Assembly: GCA_964601085.1 (NCBI GenBank) | Contig: CAZRLN010000004.1 | Span: 53,727 to 117,726 of the forward strand | Reading direction: 5' to 3' | Origin: UBA1444 sp964601085 | GTDB taxonomy: Bacteria > Bacillota > Negativicutes > UBA1444 | Length of the DNA stretch: 64,000 bases | Shown: positions 18,111-27,700 of the stretch, piece after piece | Position numbering within the stretch: the first letter of the stretch is position 1 | Layout of the letters: each line of letters starts with the position of its first letter | Notes under the pieces: generated by a model | What the model saw: only the letters and a program-made list of their open reading frames with translations | What the model was told of the DNA's origin: nothing | Database searches by the model: none | Translations under genes and position numbers: made by a program

Positions 18111-18983
18111 ATGGAGGACCGCGATTGGCTGATCATTAAAGTGCTGAATGAACAGAAGAATATCACCAAAACAGCGCAGGCGCTGTTCATTTCCCAGCCA
18201 TATCTGACGACCCGTATTCGACATATCGAGGATGAATTCGGCGTGAAAATGATCTATCGAGGCAGCCGGGGCGTCCATTTTACTCCCGAAGGCGATTATC
18301 TGGCGCAGCGCGCCCAGAATATGCTGCTGGAAATTCGCCGGATCAAAGAGCAGGTCGTCAACATGGGGAGCGAGGTCAAGGGAATCTTGCGCGTCGGTGC
18401 GTCAAACTATTTGTCGAAGTATAAGATACCCCGCTTGTTGGGCCTCTTCAAGGAATGTCATCCCAAAGTGGAATTCAATGTCGTCACAACGTTGAGCCGG
18501 GATGTTTGCGGACTCCTGTACAACCAGGATGTCCATGTGGGGTTTGTTCGGTCCGACTTTGGCTGGCGTGGCGAGAAACACATTTTGTATGAGGAACCGG
18601 TTTGCATTGCTTCGAAAAACGCCCTAAGCCTTGACGATCTGCCAAGTCTGCCACGGATTGACTATCATACGGATGATTCCTTCAAGAACCAAATCGACGC
18701 CTGGTGGAATGAAACTTTTGATCAACCGCCGACCATTGGCATGACGGTGGGATACATTGATGTCTGTCGGTCCATGGTCGCCAATGGACTCGGTTATGGC
18801 GTCGTGCCCGCGTCGCTGTTGGATGGCGTGGAGCCGATGCACCGGATTCCGATCAAGGGCCGGGATGGGAAGCCCATTCTCCGCAAAACGTGGATGCTCT
18901 ATCACAAGGAGATGATGGAACTGAAACTGGTCCGGCTATTTCTGGATTTCGCAAAGAGTGTTGATTATTCGGAGCTGACGTAA
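18111..18983 (+). CDS. LysR-family transcriptional regulator
   Basis: 290 residues, behind ACAGGAGGAATTGC. The N-terminal winged helix (residues 1-65) carries NITKTAQALFISQPYLTTRIRHIEDEFG, and a linker helix leads to the periplasmic-binding-like effector domain (about 90-290). The gene is followed by a terminator and then, in the same direction, by the TRAP permease and citE/citF-like genes. LysR proteins often control adjacent organic-acid uptake and degradation operons, so it is the likely regulator of the genes at 19186-23299. That is inference from position. Confidence 0.88.
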   Translation: MEDRDWLIIKVLNEQKNITKTAQALFISQPYLTTRIRHIEDEFGVKMIYRGSRGVHFTPEGDYLAQRAQNMLLEIRRIKEQVVNMGSEVKGILRVGASNYLSKYKIPRLLGLFKECHPKVEFNVVTTLSRDVCGLLYNQDVHVGFVRSDFGWRGEKHILYEEPVCIASKNALSLDDLPSLPRIDYHTDDSFKNQIDAWWNETFDQPPTIGMTVGYIDVCRSMVANGLGYGVVPASLLDGVEPMHRIPIKGRDGKPILRKTWMLYHKEMMELKLVRLFLDFAKSVDYSELT

Positions 18984-19022
18984 GTACCTGAAGAAGGTAG
19001 TGTTTGCATTCCAAAACAATTG

Positions 19023-19066
19023 GCTGTCTCCCTCGGAATGATGGTTCCGCCGGCGACAGCTTTTTT
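19023..19066 (+). terminator. Rho-independent terminator after the LysR gene
   Basis: GCTGTC / GACAGC outer stem with an inner CGGAA / TTCCG stem, followed by six Ts at 19061-19066. It separates the LysR gene from the permease operon. Confidence 0.85.
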
Positions 19067-19185
19067 ATGCGGCGATTGCGCCGAAATAACTTTTTGCGAT
19101 ACCCCCCATTTCATTTACATATTTCAAATTTTTCTGAATCATGTTTATGATTAAGAAGAGATCACGTATAGATGGAGGGAAGGCT

Positions 19186-20541
19186 ATGGGAGTAAGCATC
19201 TGGTCATTGGTCGCGTATATCGCCGCTATTATCTTCTGGAATTCCAAAATGAAACGAAACATTGGCGAAGCCATGGTTGTGGGCTGGATCGTCGTGCTGG
19301 CGTTTGGCGGCGGCAAGTTCTTTGATCTCATGATGAGGAGCCTGAATTTTGCGGCCACACAGGAAACGGTATACGCGGCGCTGGCCTTTGTATTCATGGC
19401 GTTTGTCATGACCAAGACCGGTCTGGTAAACCGCATGGTAGACATTCTGAATTCGACATTAGGCCGTATTCCGGGTGGCGCTGGGTACATTTCCACATTG
19501 GCCAGCGCGTTGATGGGCCTGATTTCGGGTTCCGGATCCGGCAATGCCGCAGCTGTCGGCGCAGTGACCATTCCCTGGATGGTGAAATCCAACTGGTCGC
19601 CGCAACTCAGCGCGACGATGGTGTCGGGAAACGCTGGACTCGGCATTGCGTTACCGCCGTGTTCCTCGATGTTTCTTATTCTTGGCCTTGGCGTCGTCGC
19701 CGAAAAAGTGACGACCGGATCGTTGTACATGGCGCTTCTCACGGCGGGATTGTGGACTCTGTTCTACCGTCTTCTCCTTGTCCGGTGGTTTGTTTTCCGG
19801 TACAATATCCAACCCTTGCCGCCGGAAATGATCAAACCTTTCGGTCAGACCTTCCGCGACGGTTGGACCTCGTTGCTGATTTTCGCCGGGATCATCATTC
19901 CCGTGGGTCTGACGATCGGGCCTGTGGCGGACGTTTTGACCGGAATTAAGAGCTTTGGCCCCAAAGGTCTGAAAAGTATTTCGATTATTGTCTGGATACC
20001 GGTGCTGATCAGCTGGATTGCGATTTTTGAAGGACGCAAATATCTGCCGAAGACGGTTTCCCGAATGTATGATCTGATCCAATCTTCCTCCAAACGCTTC
20101 GTTGTGGTTGGGGCCACGTTGTTCTTTGCTTTCGCTGCCGGTGATGTAATGACAAAACTTGGGTTAGCCAAGGACATGATGGCTATTCTGAAGTCGATGC
20201 AGCTTTCGCCGTTGTTGATGATCATCCTGGTTGGCGTTCTGGTGACGGTGATCGGCGGCCCGTTGACATCCACCGCCACGGTTGTGGCAATCGGCTCGGT
20301 TTCGTTTTCCGCCTTGATTTACGCCGGTGTTGATCCGGCGACGGCGGCTGCGGTGATTTTGATCTTTTCTTCGACGGAAGGCGCGACTCCACCCGGCGCC
20401 GCACCGATTTTCATCGCCTGCGGCATTGCCAATGTCGACCCGGTGAAAACCTTCGTTCCGCTCATTCTGTACTATGTTTTGCCGATTCTGGTGATCGGCG
20501 TGCTCATCGCAACCGGATTATTGCCGACTTTGGTCATGTAG
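19186..20541 (+). CDS. TRAP-type (DctM-like) large permease
   Basis: 451 residues from ATG 19186, behind GGAGGG; an earlier in-frame ATG at 19141 lacks a site. It has about 12 hydrophobic helices. The first half contains ALMGLISGSGSGNAAAVG and the second GGPLTSTATVVAIGSVSF and STEGATPPGAAPIF, the paired re-entrant substrate/sodium loops of the DctM/ion-transporter superfamily. The protein should move organic acids inward with sodium or protons. It is followed by a tiny membrane protein and then citE/citF-like genes, pointing to a di- or tricarboxylate substrate. No DctP binding-protein gene is in the operon, which is unusual for a TRAP system. Confidence 0.82.
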   Translation: MGVSIWSLVAYIAAIIFWNSKMKRNIGEAMVVGWIVVLAFGGGKFFDLMMRSLNFAATQETVYAALAFVFMAFVMTKTGLVNRMVDILNSTLGRIPGGAGYISTLASALMGLISGSGSGNAAAVGAVTIPWMVKSNWSPQLSATMVSGNAGLGIALPPCSSMFLILGLGVVAEKVTTGSLYMALLTAGLWTLFYRLLLVRWFVFRYNIQPLPPEMIKPFGQTFRDGWTSLLIFAGIIIPVGLTIGPVADVLTGIKSFGPKGLKSISIIVWIPVLISWIAIFEGRKYLPKTVSRMYDLIQSSSKRFVVVGATLFFAFAAGDVMTKLGLAKDMMAILKSMQLSPLLMIILVGVLVTVIGGPLTSTATVVAIGSVSFSALIYAGVDPATAAAVILIFSSTEGATPPGAAPIFIACGIANVDPVKTFVPLILYYVLPILVIGVLIATGLLPTLVM

Positions 20542-20553
20542 GAGGGAATCGGT

Positions 20554-20787
20554 ATGGACTTTTTGCGTAAAGTGTTGAATGCCCTGTTTGTCTGTGGCGT
20601 AATCGCATTCATGCTCATGGGGACGGTCATTGTATTGGTGCAAGCGTACAGTATTGTGACTGCCAATGGTGCGATCGCGATAAAAATAATGAAGACGGTC
20701 GGCAAACCGGCGTTTATCATTGCCTCGATCACGGGAATCATCGGCTTTGTCCAGGGGTATGTAAATGGCTGGGAGATGGGGGATTAG
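20554..20787 (+). CDS. Small two-helix membrane protein, miniature DctQ-like subunit
   Basis: 77 residues, 12 bases after the permease and behind GGAGGGAATCGGT. Two hydrophobic helices (residues 10-35 and 50-68) are joined by a short loop. Normal TRAP small subunits (DctQ) have four helices and about 160 residues, so this is about half size. Its position directly after a DctM-like gene makes it the probable small subunit, perhaps acting as a dimer. It could also be a non-homologous helper. It shows no sign of frameshift remnants on either side. Confidence 0.65.
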   Translation: MDFLRKVLNALFVCGVIAFMLMGTVIVLVQAYSIVTANGAIAIKIMKTVGKPAFIIASITGIIGFVQGYVNGWEMGD

Positions 20788-20800
20788 GAGGAATTCGATC

Positions 20801-21739
20801 ATGGCTTTTAGTTATACAAAAAATGTAGTTCGGCGGTCTCGCCTGATCATGCCGGCCAATGCGCCGAAATTTGTGGAGAAGGCCTGGCAACGCAATGCCG
20901 ATGCGGTGGTTCTGGATCTGGAGGATAGCGTGCCGCAGACGGAAAAAGCGACGACCCGCGAGCTGATCAAGAGTCAGGTCCAATTGGTGGGCAAGGGCGG
21001 CAGTGATGTATTGGTACGGGTCAACCACGACGAAAGGTGGTTGCAGGACGACTTGGACGCGGCAGTTTGGCCGGGGGTGGTTGGGATTGTTTTTCCCAAG
21101 GTGGAGAGCGCTGCCGATATTATGAAAATTGAGCGGCGCATCGCCGAACTGGAAAATGAACGCGATGTTCCGGCCGGCCAGATCAAAATTTCCGTTTTGA
21201 TTGAATCCTGCAAAGGGCTGCTGCGGATGGAGGAGATCGCCGGCAGCAGCGAACGAATCGACTCTTTGACTCTCGGCAATGAGGATTTTCTGAGAGATGC
21301 CGGCATTCAGGATTGCGCCGATACATTTCAGGCCATGGTGCAAGCGCGCATGCAATTGTTGTTCGCGGCGCGGGCATTTGAAAAAATTCCGATGGGCCTG
21401 ATTGGCTCACTGGCGAATTACAACGCCGCCGATGCTTTCGCCAAGAGCGCTGAACTTGCCTACAAACATGGCTTTCTCGGCGCCAGCTGCATTCATCCCG
21501 GCAATGTTGAGACGCTGAATCAGGCATTTTCGCCGAAACACGAAGAAACCGAGCAGGCCCAAAGCATTATCGAAGCCTTTGAGGCGGCGATAGCGCAGGG
21601 AAGGGCCTCTACAACCCACGCGGGGAAAATGATCGACTATGTGCATTATGAACGAGCAAAAATCCTGCTCGAACGCGATGCGGTCATCAAAGCCTTTGAT
21701 GCGAAGAAAAGGAAAGCTCGTCAGGCGCAGGGCCTGTAA
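20801..21739 (+). CDS. HpcH/HpaI-family lyase, citrate lyase beta-like (CitE)
   Basis: 312 residues from ATG 20801, behind AGGAGGAATTCGATC; an earlier in-frame start would overlap the preceding gene. CitE-type motifs are present: RRSRLIMPANAPKFVEKA, VVLDLEDSVP (metal ligand region), ESCKGLL (catalytic Glu region), LTLGNEDFLRDAG and GASCIHPGNVE. The family cleaves (3S)-citryl or citramalyl thioesters. It is followed 30 bases later by a citF-like gene, but no citD acyl-carrier or citC/citX/citG maturation gene is present. The real substrate may therefore be a CoA ester such as citramalyl-CoA rather than ACP-bound citrate. Confidence 0.85.
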   Translation: MAFSYTKNVVRRSRLIMPANAPKFVEKAWQRNADAVVLDLEDSVPQTEKATTRELIKSQVQLVGKGGSDVLVRVNHDERWLQDDLDAAVWPGVVGIVFPKVESAADIMKIERRIAELENERDVPAGQIKISVLIESCKGLLRMEEIAGSSERIDSLTLGNEDFLRDAGIQDCADTFQAMVQARMQLLFAARAFEKIPMGLIGSLANYNAADAFAKSAELAYKHGFLGASCIHPGNVETLNQAFSPKHEETEQAQSIIEAFEAAIAQGRASTTHAGKMIDYVHYERAKILLERDAVIKAFDAKKRKARQAQGL

Positions 21740-21769
21740 AACGACGGCTACATTAAGGAGGAGCCCTTC

Positions 21770-23299
21770 ATGAAAAACGCGGCAGGCCGGGAAATTCCGG
21801 AATTGATTGCCGGAAACAAATTAAAACCTTTCCAAGGTCCGTGGGAGTGTTTTCCGGCGCGTCAACAGAGCGGAAAACGCATCGATGTTTCGACTTCGGA
21901 AAAACTTCAAAAATCCATCGAGGCCGCTATCGAAGCTTGTGGCTTGAAGGATGGCATGACGATTTCCTTCCATCATCATTTGCGTAATGGCGATGCGGTT
22001 ATGAAACTGGTGGTCGACGCCATCGCCCGCAAGGGGATTCGCGGTCTCCGGCTTTCCGCCAGTTCGCTCAGCGAAGTGCAGGACGCACTGCTGCCGCATT
22101 TGGAGTCTGGCGTCATTGTTGCGCTGGATACCAGCGGTTTGCGCGGACAGCTTGGCAAGTTCGTTTCCGCCGGCCGGCTGCCCCACCCGGTCATGATTCG
22201 TACCCATGGCGGCAGAGCCCGGGCCATCGAACGCGGCGAACTGAAGATCGACGTGGCCTTTATCGGAGCGCCAACCTGCGACAGTTACGGCAATATCAAC
22301 GGAATCGACGGCCCGGCGGCCTGCGGTTCGCTCGGCTATGCCATGATTGACGCTGCTTGCGCCGACAAGGTCGTGGCGGTCACCGACAATTTGGTTCGGG
22401 GACCGTTGCATCAGATCAGTATTCCGCAAACCCAGGTGGATTTTATCGTACAAGTCGATTCCATCGGCGATCCGGCGGGCATCAGCACGGGATCGCTGCG
22501 GATCAGCACCGACTCCAAAGAACTGCTGATTTCGGAATACGCGGCGCGGGTCATTGAACATTCCGGGTGTTTCAAGGATGGATTTTCCCTGCAACTGGGC
22601 AGTGGCGGGGCCTCTTTGTCCGCCGCCCGGTTCATTCGGGAAAAAATGCAGGCGAAAAAAATAACCGCCGCGTTCGGCGTCGGCGGAATCACTGGAATTT
22701 TCACGGATATGATGGAGGAAGGGTTGGTCGAACTTCTGTTTGACGTGCAAAGCTTCGACGCCTCGGCCATCCGATCGCTAAAGAACAGTCGTCGTCATTT
22801 GGAAATGTCGGCGTCGTACTATGCAAGCCCCGGGAACCGGGGACCGATCGTCAATCAAGTCGATGCGGTCATCCTGAGCGCCACGGAAGTTGACGTGGAA
22901 TTCAACGTAAATGTGCTCACTGGATCGAATGGCAGATTGATGGGGGCTCCCGGCGGACACCCGGATACGGCGGCAGGGTCCAAACTTTGTATAGTGGCGC
23001 TCCCATTGGTTCGCAAGAATTTTCCGGTGGTATGCAAGCAGGTGAATACGGTGGTCACACCCGGTTCCACGGTGGATGTTGTTGTAACGGACCGAGGGGT
23101 GGCGGTTAACCCGCTACGGAAAGACCTGATCGGGAATTTGGCGGAATCCGGATTGCCGATTATGCCCATCGAAGATCTGCAACGGCTGGCGATGGAAATC
23201 ACCGGTGCGACAGAAATGCCTCCGGCGGAGGGCGATATCGTCGGTTTGGTGGAATATCGGGATGGTACGATCATCGATGTGATACGAAAGTTGGGTTAA
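21770..23299 (+). CDS. Citrate lyase alpha-like CoA/ACP transferase (CitF)
   Basis: 509 residues, behind TTAAGGAGGAGCCC. The whole length follows the CitF family: the FHHHLRNGD motif near residue 65, GAPTCDSYGN, and the second-half catalytic segment ATEVDVEFNVNVLTG with GGHPDTAAG downstream. CitF exchanges acetyl for citrate on the prosthetic-group-bearing CitD. In this operon no CitD is encoded, so the enzyme either uses a CitD encoded elsewhere or acts as a free CoA-transferase feeding the CitE-like lyase. It ends the operon; a long hairpin follows. Confidence 0.88.
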   Translation: MKNAAGREIPELIAGNKLKPFQGPWECFPARQQSGKRIDVSTSEKLQKSIEAAIEACGLKDGMTISFHHHLRNGDAVMKLVVDAIARKGIRGLRLSASSLSEVQDALLPHLESGVIVALDTSGLRGQLGKFVSAGRLPHPVMIRTHGGRARAIERGELKIDVAFIGAPTCDSYGNINGIDGPAACGSLGYAMIDAACADKVVAVTDNLVRGPLHQISIPQTQVDFIVQVDSIGDPAGISTGSLRISTDSKELLISEYAARVIEHSGCFKDGFSLQLGSGGASLSAARFIREKMQAKKITAAFGVGGITGIFTDMMEEGLVELLFDVQSFDASAIRSLKNSRRHLEMSASYYASPGNRGPIVNQVDAVILSATEVDVEFNVNVLTGSNGRLMGAPGGHPDTAAGSKLCIVALPLVRKNFPVVCKQVNTVVTPGSTVDVVVTDRGVAVNPLRKDLIGNLAESGLPIMPIEDLQRLAMEITGATEMPPAEGDIVGLVEYRDGTIIDVIRKLG

Positions 23300-23356
23300 A
23301 AATAAGACGGTTCTGAGTGATTCCCGGTTTCCGGTCAACTGATTTTATGCCAAAGC

Positions 23357-23394
23357 AAGAAGCTGTTCCGAGATTGAGGTTGGAACAGCTTCTT
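23357..23394. terminator. Bidirectional terminator hairpin
   Basis: A perfect 13-bp inverted repeat (AAGAAGCTGTTCC / GGAACAGCTTCTT) lies between the citF-like gene and the convergent gene on the minus strand. Flanking T-rich sequence is modest on both sides. It probably ends both transcripts. Confidence 0.75.
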
Positions 23395-23450
23395 GTATAT
23401 TATGCCATGATTGTTGGTTGACGTGAAAGCAAAACCATCGTAAAAGACAA

Positions 23451-23930
23451 TCAAAAATGGATCAACAACTGGGTTCGTATGAGGGGCTTTTTCAAGTCAT
23501 ACTCTTTGTTGTTAATCGAAGTGAAAACGGAGATTGTGGCATGAGGCGAAAGGTTGTACATCGCGCCAAAATTAAAGGCGCCGAAGCGTAGTCTATCACT
23601 TTCGTAGCCAACGGTAAACGACCAGTTATCGGTTAGCTTTTTATTGACGCTTGCCGCAAAAATTTTTTGTTCATACCCAAGAACTGTATTGCGACTTACT
23701 CCATAGCCAATGCTGTATCGCGCGCCATTGACAGGCGGGGAATTTAACATTAGAATTTTCGTTCCATTGGCTTGAAACAGCTTGTTTATCGGTTCAAAGT
23801 CATTGGAAAAATAGTAGCTGTTGAGTTCGTCCATTCCAATGGATGCCGACCAAATCGGCGATGCCGGTGAAGCCGTTACTGGAAGGGAACAAATTAACAA
23901 AATCACAAACAGCACCGCGAGTATTTTCAT
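23451..23930 (-). CDS. Small secreted, outer-membrane-like beta-rich protein
   Basis: 159 residues on the minus strand, with AAGGAGATG before the ATG. A classical signal peptide (MKILAVLFVILLICSLPVTAS) is followed by alternating polar/hydrophobic strands such as NWSFTVGYESDRLRFGAF and ATISVFTSINNK, and the chain ends LLIHF. A terminal Phe after alternating strands resembles the outer-membrane insertion signal of beta-barrel proteins. At under 140 mature residues it could be a small eight-stranded barrel or part of one. I recognise no family. It is monocistronic and ends in a shared terminator. Confidence 0.65.
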   Translation of the reverse strand: MKILAVLFVILLICSLPVTASPASPIWSASIGMDELNSYYFSNDFEPINKLFQANGTKILMLNSPPVNGARYSIGYGVSRNTVLGYEQKIFAASVNKKLTDNWSFTVGYESDRLRFGAFNFGAMYNLSPHATISVFTSINNKEYDLKKPLIRTQLLIHF

Positions 23931-24225
23931 ACGAACATCTCCTTTGCCGGTAGATGTTTTTGTCCCGCTATATTGCTGTATATTATCTATGTCAGTCTAT
24001 TTTTCAATTTTTATTCTACTGCAATAGTATGGGTTTGTAATTATCACGACATATTAATCTTTATTGGAAAAAACATAAATAACTTGTCTTAGCATAATAT
24101 CTTTTGTCAATATTGTGCATTGGTCAGATTGGCTTATGGATACCGTCGGGCCTGGCAGTGTCGTGACTCTTGATCACTATCAATCTTTGCAGGAGCGGGG
24201 AGGGGAAATCGAGAAGTAAACAACT

Positions 24226-24753
24226 ATGAGAAAACGGTTCAAACAATTTATCCGGGCGCTGGGGGCGCGGATTACGCCGGCGGATCGTGCGTTCATCGGT
24301 GAGCGCTTGAATCCTGCTGAGCAGGCAGTGTTCTACGGTATGAGCGTCCAGGATCAATTTCATTGCCGACGCGTCGCCGCCGATATCCTCCGGTTAGCTG
24401 AAGGACGGAACGATGTGGATCGACGCTTTTTGGCCCGGTGTGCTTTGTTGCACGATGTAGGGCGACGCTGGGGTGATGTTAGCACTTGGGACAAGATCGC
24501 TGCCGTGCTATTGCATTACATTTTCCCTGAATTAACCAGAGGCTGGGCGAAGGAGGGACGGGGAACCCGGCTGGAGAATCTGCGGCATGCCCTGCATGTG
24601 TCGGCCTGTCACCCGCAACGTGGGGTTGCCCAGCTTCGGCCCATCGGTGTTGAGCCGGAATTGTTGGCTGTCATAGGGGCGCATCACGAGTCGCCGACAA
24701 TAAAAGATCCGCCGGCGCTGACATTGCTGCGGCAGGCGGATGATTTGAATTGA
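24226..24753 (+). CDS. HD-domain phosphohydrolase
   Basis: 175 residues. HD motifs are visible: HCRRVA near residue 48, LLHDVGRRWGD near 75 and GAHHES near 150, matching metal-dependent phosphohydrolases acting on nucleotides or phosphate esters. GGGGAGGGG lies rather far (about 19 bases) upstream, so initiation may be weak. The gene is flanked on its 3' side by the convergent GGDEF/EAL gene, with only 25 bases between stops. Its substrate is unknown; the neighbourhood hints at nucleotide signalling, but that is only positional. Confidence 0.8.
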   Translation: MRKRFKQFIRALGARITPADRAFIGERLNPAEQAVFYGMSVQDQFHCRRVAADILRLAEGRNDVDRRFLARCALLHDVGRRWGDVSTWDKIAAVLLHYIFPELTRGWAKEGRGTRLENLRHALHVSACHPQRGVAQLRPIGVEPELLAVIGAHHESPTIKDPPALTLLRQADDLN

Positions 24754-24778
24754 GGGTTGTTTTTGGGTGATTGGAATG

Positions 24779-27700
24779 TTATTGCAGGAGCGCCAATGCA
24801 GTAGTTTCATGAACCGGTCTGCTGAAGACATAACCCTGGATGCAGTCACAGTGATACTGATGCAGTTTTTCCGCTTGCGCCTCGCTTTCGACCCCTTCGG
24901 CCACGACCGTAAGATTGAGAGTGTGCGCCATATCAATGATCGCGCCGACAAGGTCAGCCTGGACCTCATCGCCCAATATGCCATCGATGAAGGACTTATC
25001 CACTTTCAGGGTGTCGACGGGCAAGCGACGGAGATAGGTGAGGGAGGAGTAGCCAGTGCCGAAGTCGTCCAAAGCGATTCCGACGCCGAGTGTTCGCAGT
25101 TCAATCAGTTTTAGAATGCTTTCCTCCATGGTTTCCATGAGAACGCTTTCGGTGACTTCAAATTCCAGTTGATCGGGAGCGATGGAATTCTTTTGAATCG
25201 TGTCGCGGACCATATCGATAAAGTGCTCTTCGGATAGTTGACGCGGTGAAATATTCACGGCTACATGAAGGCCTTTCAAACCTTTGTCATCCATCTGACG
25301 CACGAATTGGCTGGCTTCTTTGATGACCCATTCGCCGATCGGTACGATGAGACCGCTTTGTTCGGCGAAGGGAATGAATTTGTAGGGGGAAACCGAACCG
25401 TGCTCGGCGCTGTTCCAGCGCAAGAGCGCTTCAAACCCGGCTATTTTTTTGTCAGGCAGGCTTACTTTCGGCTGGAACTGCAAGGTCAATTCCTCACGCT
25501 CCAGGGCGCGCCGCAAACTGTTGGTCAGGATCATTTTTTCATAGGCTTCGGCTTGCAGTGTGTTTTCAAAGAACGACCAACAGTTTCTGCCGTTCCGTTT
25601 CGCAGCATACATGGCGCTGTCGGCGTTCTTCAGGATATCATCGGGAGTCAGGCCGTCATCGGGATAAAGGGCAACGCCCACACTGGCCGACATGTGGACC
25701 CGCTCGCCGGAAATCGTATATTCCTGGCTCAACGATTGCACCAGGTGATCCGCCATTTGAGCGATCATGGCCCGATCGCCTTGTCCCGGCCATATTACCA
25801 CAAACTCGTCGCCGCCAATCCGGGCGATGAACGCCTGCATACCGATCGCTTCCCTGATATGGTTGCCGGCGGCGATGATTACGCCATCTCCCAAGGAGTG
25901 CCCCAAAGTGTCATTGATGGTTTTTAAATCATCCAGGTCTATGAAGAATAAAGCACCGCAGGCTTCATGGTTTTGGGCTTTGATCATTTCCGCTTCCAGC
26001 CATAGGTTGAGATTGGCCCGGTTCGCCAGGCCGGTTAACGTGTCATAATAGGCGAGCTTTCGCGTTTCATCGTGACTGATTGCGTTTTTCACGGCGATGG
26101 CGGCGACCGAAGCCAAATGCTCTACGGCGTCCAGTTTATCCGGATCCAGTGATACCGATTCGCCAAATGCCGCCAGACAGAGGATACCAATTAATTTGTC
26201 ACCGATTTTCAAAGGCGCCTGCATGATCAGCGTCATCTCATGATAGGGCGGGCTGGTCAAACGATGCGGCCAATGGGCATAATCCCGGACTACGACCATC
26301 TTGTCGGTTCGAATGACTTCTGCCAAAATGCCGCCATTTAGGTCGATTGAAAAGTCGTGGTGTCCGTCGAAGCGGCCTTTGCCGATTTGAAAGCCGCTGT
26401 GGCCATTTAAATTGAACAGGTAAACAAACCCGTGAGGGATTCCCGCCATGGTAATGGTTTTTTCGAGAATTCCATTTAATATGGAGCCTAGATCCAGTTC
26501 ATCGAGCAAAGCCGCCGAAGAATCGGCCAATCCTTGCAACAGTTTATTTTTTTGCGCCAGACGGTTCTGCATTTCATCCCGATCCAGAACAGCAGCGGCC
26601 AACTCCGCGTATTGACGGAAAATTTCAATGCTTTCGCTGGAAAGATGGCCGGGAGTATCCAGCCAGTGGGCCGACAGAACGCCGACCAGGCGATGGTCAT
26701 GCTTTAACGGGATGGAGAGCAGGCTTGTCACGCGTTTCAGCGCCGGCTCATTGACGCGGCGGGGATAATTCTGATAGTCTTCAATATATTGCGGTTCGCC
26801 GGAGGTAACGACTTGCCCCATTACACCCCAGTCGCTTGGCCTTGGGGTTAAACTCATAAAATCGATCGGTCCGATCGATTGACGAAACTGGACAGTTTGG
26901 TCGACTTCGTTAAATAGCCCGATATAGCCGGCCGGCGCCCCTACCAGCTGCAAGGCATCTTTGAGGATGGATTCCAACGAGGTGTCCACCGCCTGGGAAG
27001 AGCGGAGCACCAAACGAGTGGCGGCCCGGTATTGTTGCTCCCGCAGCAGTAATTCCTGTTCTTTGATCCGACGCAGTTCGATTTCGGTAAGGAGTTGCTG
27101 GTTAATATTATTCAGTTCTCCATTCAGAGTCGCCATTTCTTCATTCATGGCGATTAATTCTTGGTTGACGGCGGATAAAGCGGTTGTCCGGTTGTCCACC
27201 AGCTGTTCCAGCTGATCACGATGCTGGCGCAATTCTTCTTCCATACGTTTCCGCTGGGTAATGTCCATGAAGGTGGCGGCAACGGAGTTTTCGGCGATGT
27301 GAAAAACGGTTACAAAAAAATCGCCCTGCACTCGGTCGTCGCGATAGTTGGTTTCGAACGTTTGCGTAGGGAGTTGATTACGCGCCACGGCCCGAAGTAA
27401 ATCCGGCAGACCGGTTTCTGACAGAGACGGGAAGGCATCTTCGATCTTTTTGCCCAGCAATGCTTCAATGGGTACGCCCAGCAACCGGTCTACCGTCGGA
27501 TTCGCCATGCTGAAGATCAGATCTCCCTGGTCGTTCAAAGTGTATAGATGCACGCCCAACGGGGAGCATTCGATGATATTACGAAATTTTTCCTCGGAAT
27601 GCGCCAGATTTTTTTCGGCTTGGTAACGGTCCGTGATGTCTATTCCGGCGCTCATGATATGTTGGCGACCATTAATGGTCAACGGCGCGCCGGCAATGTG

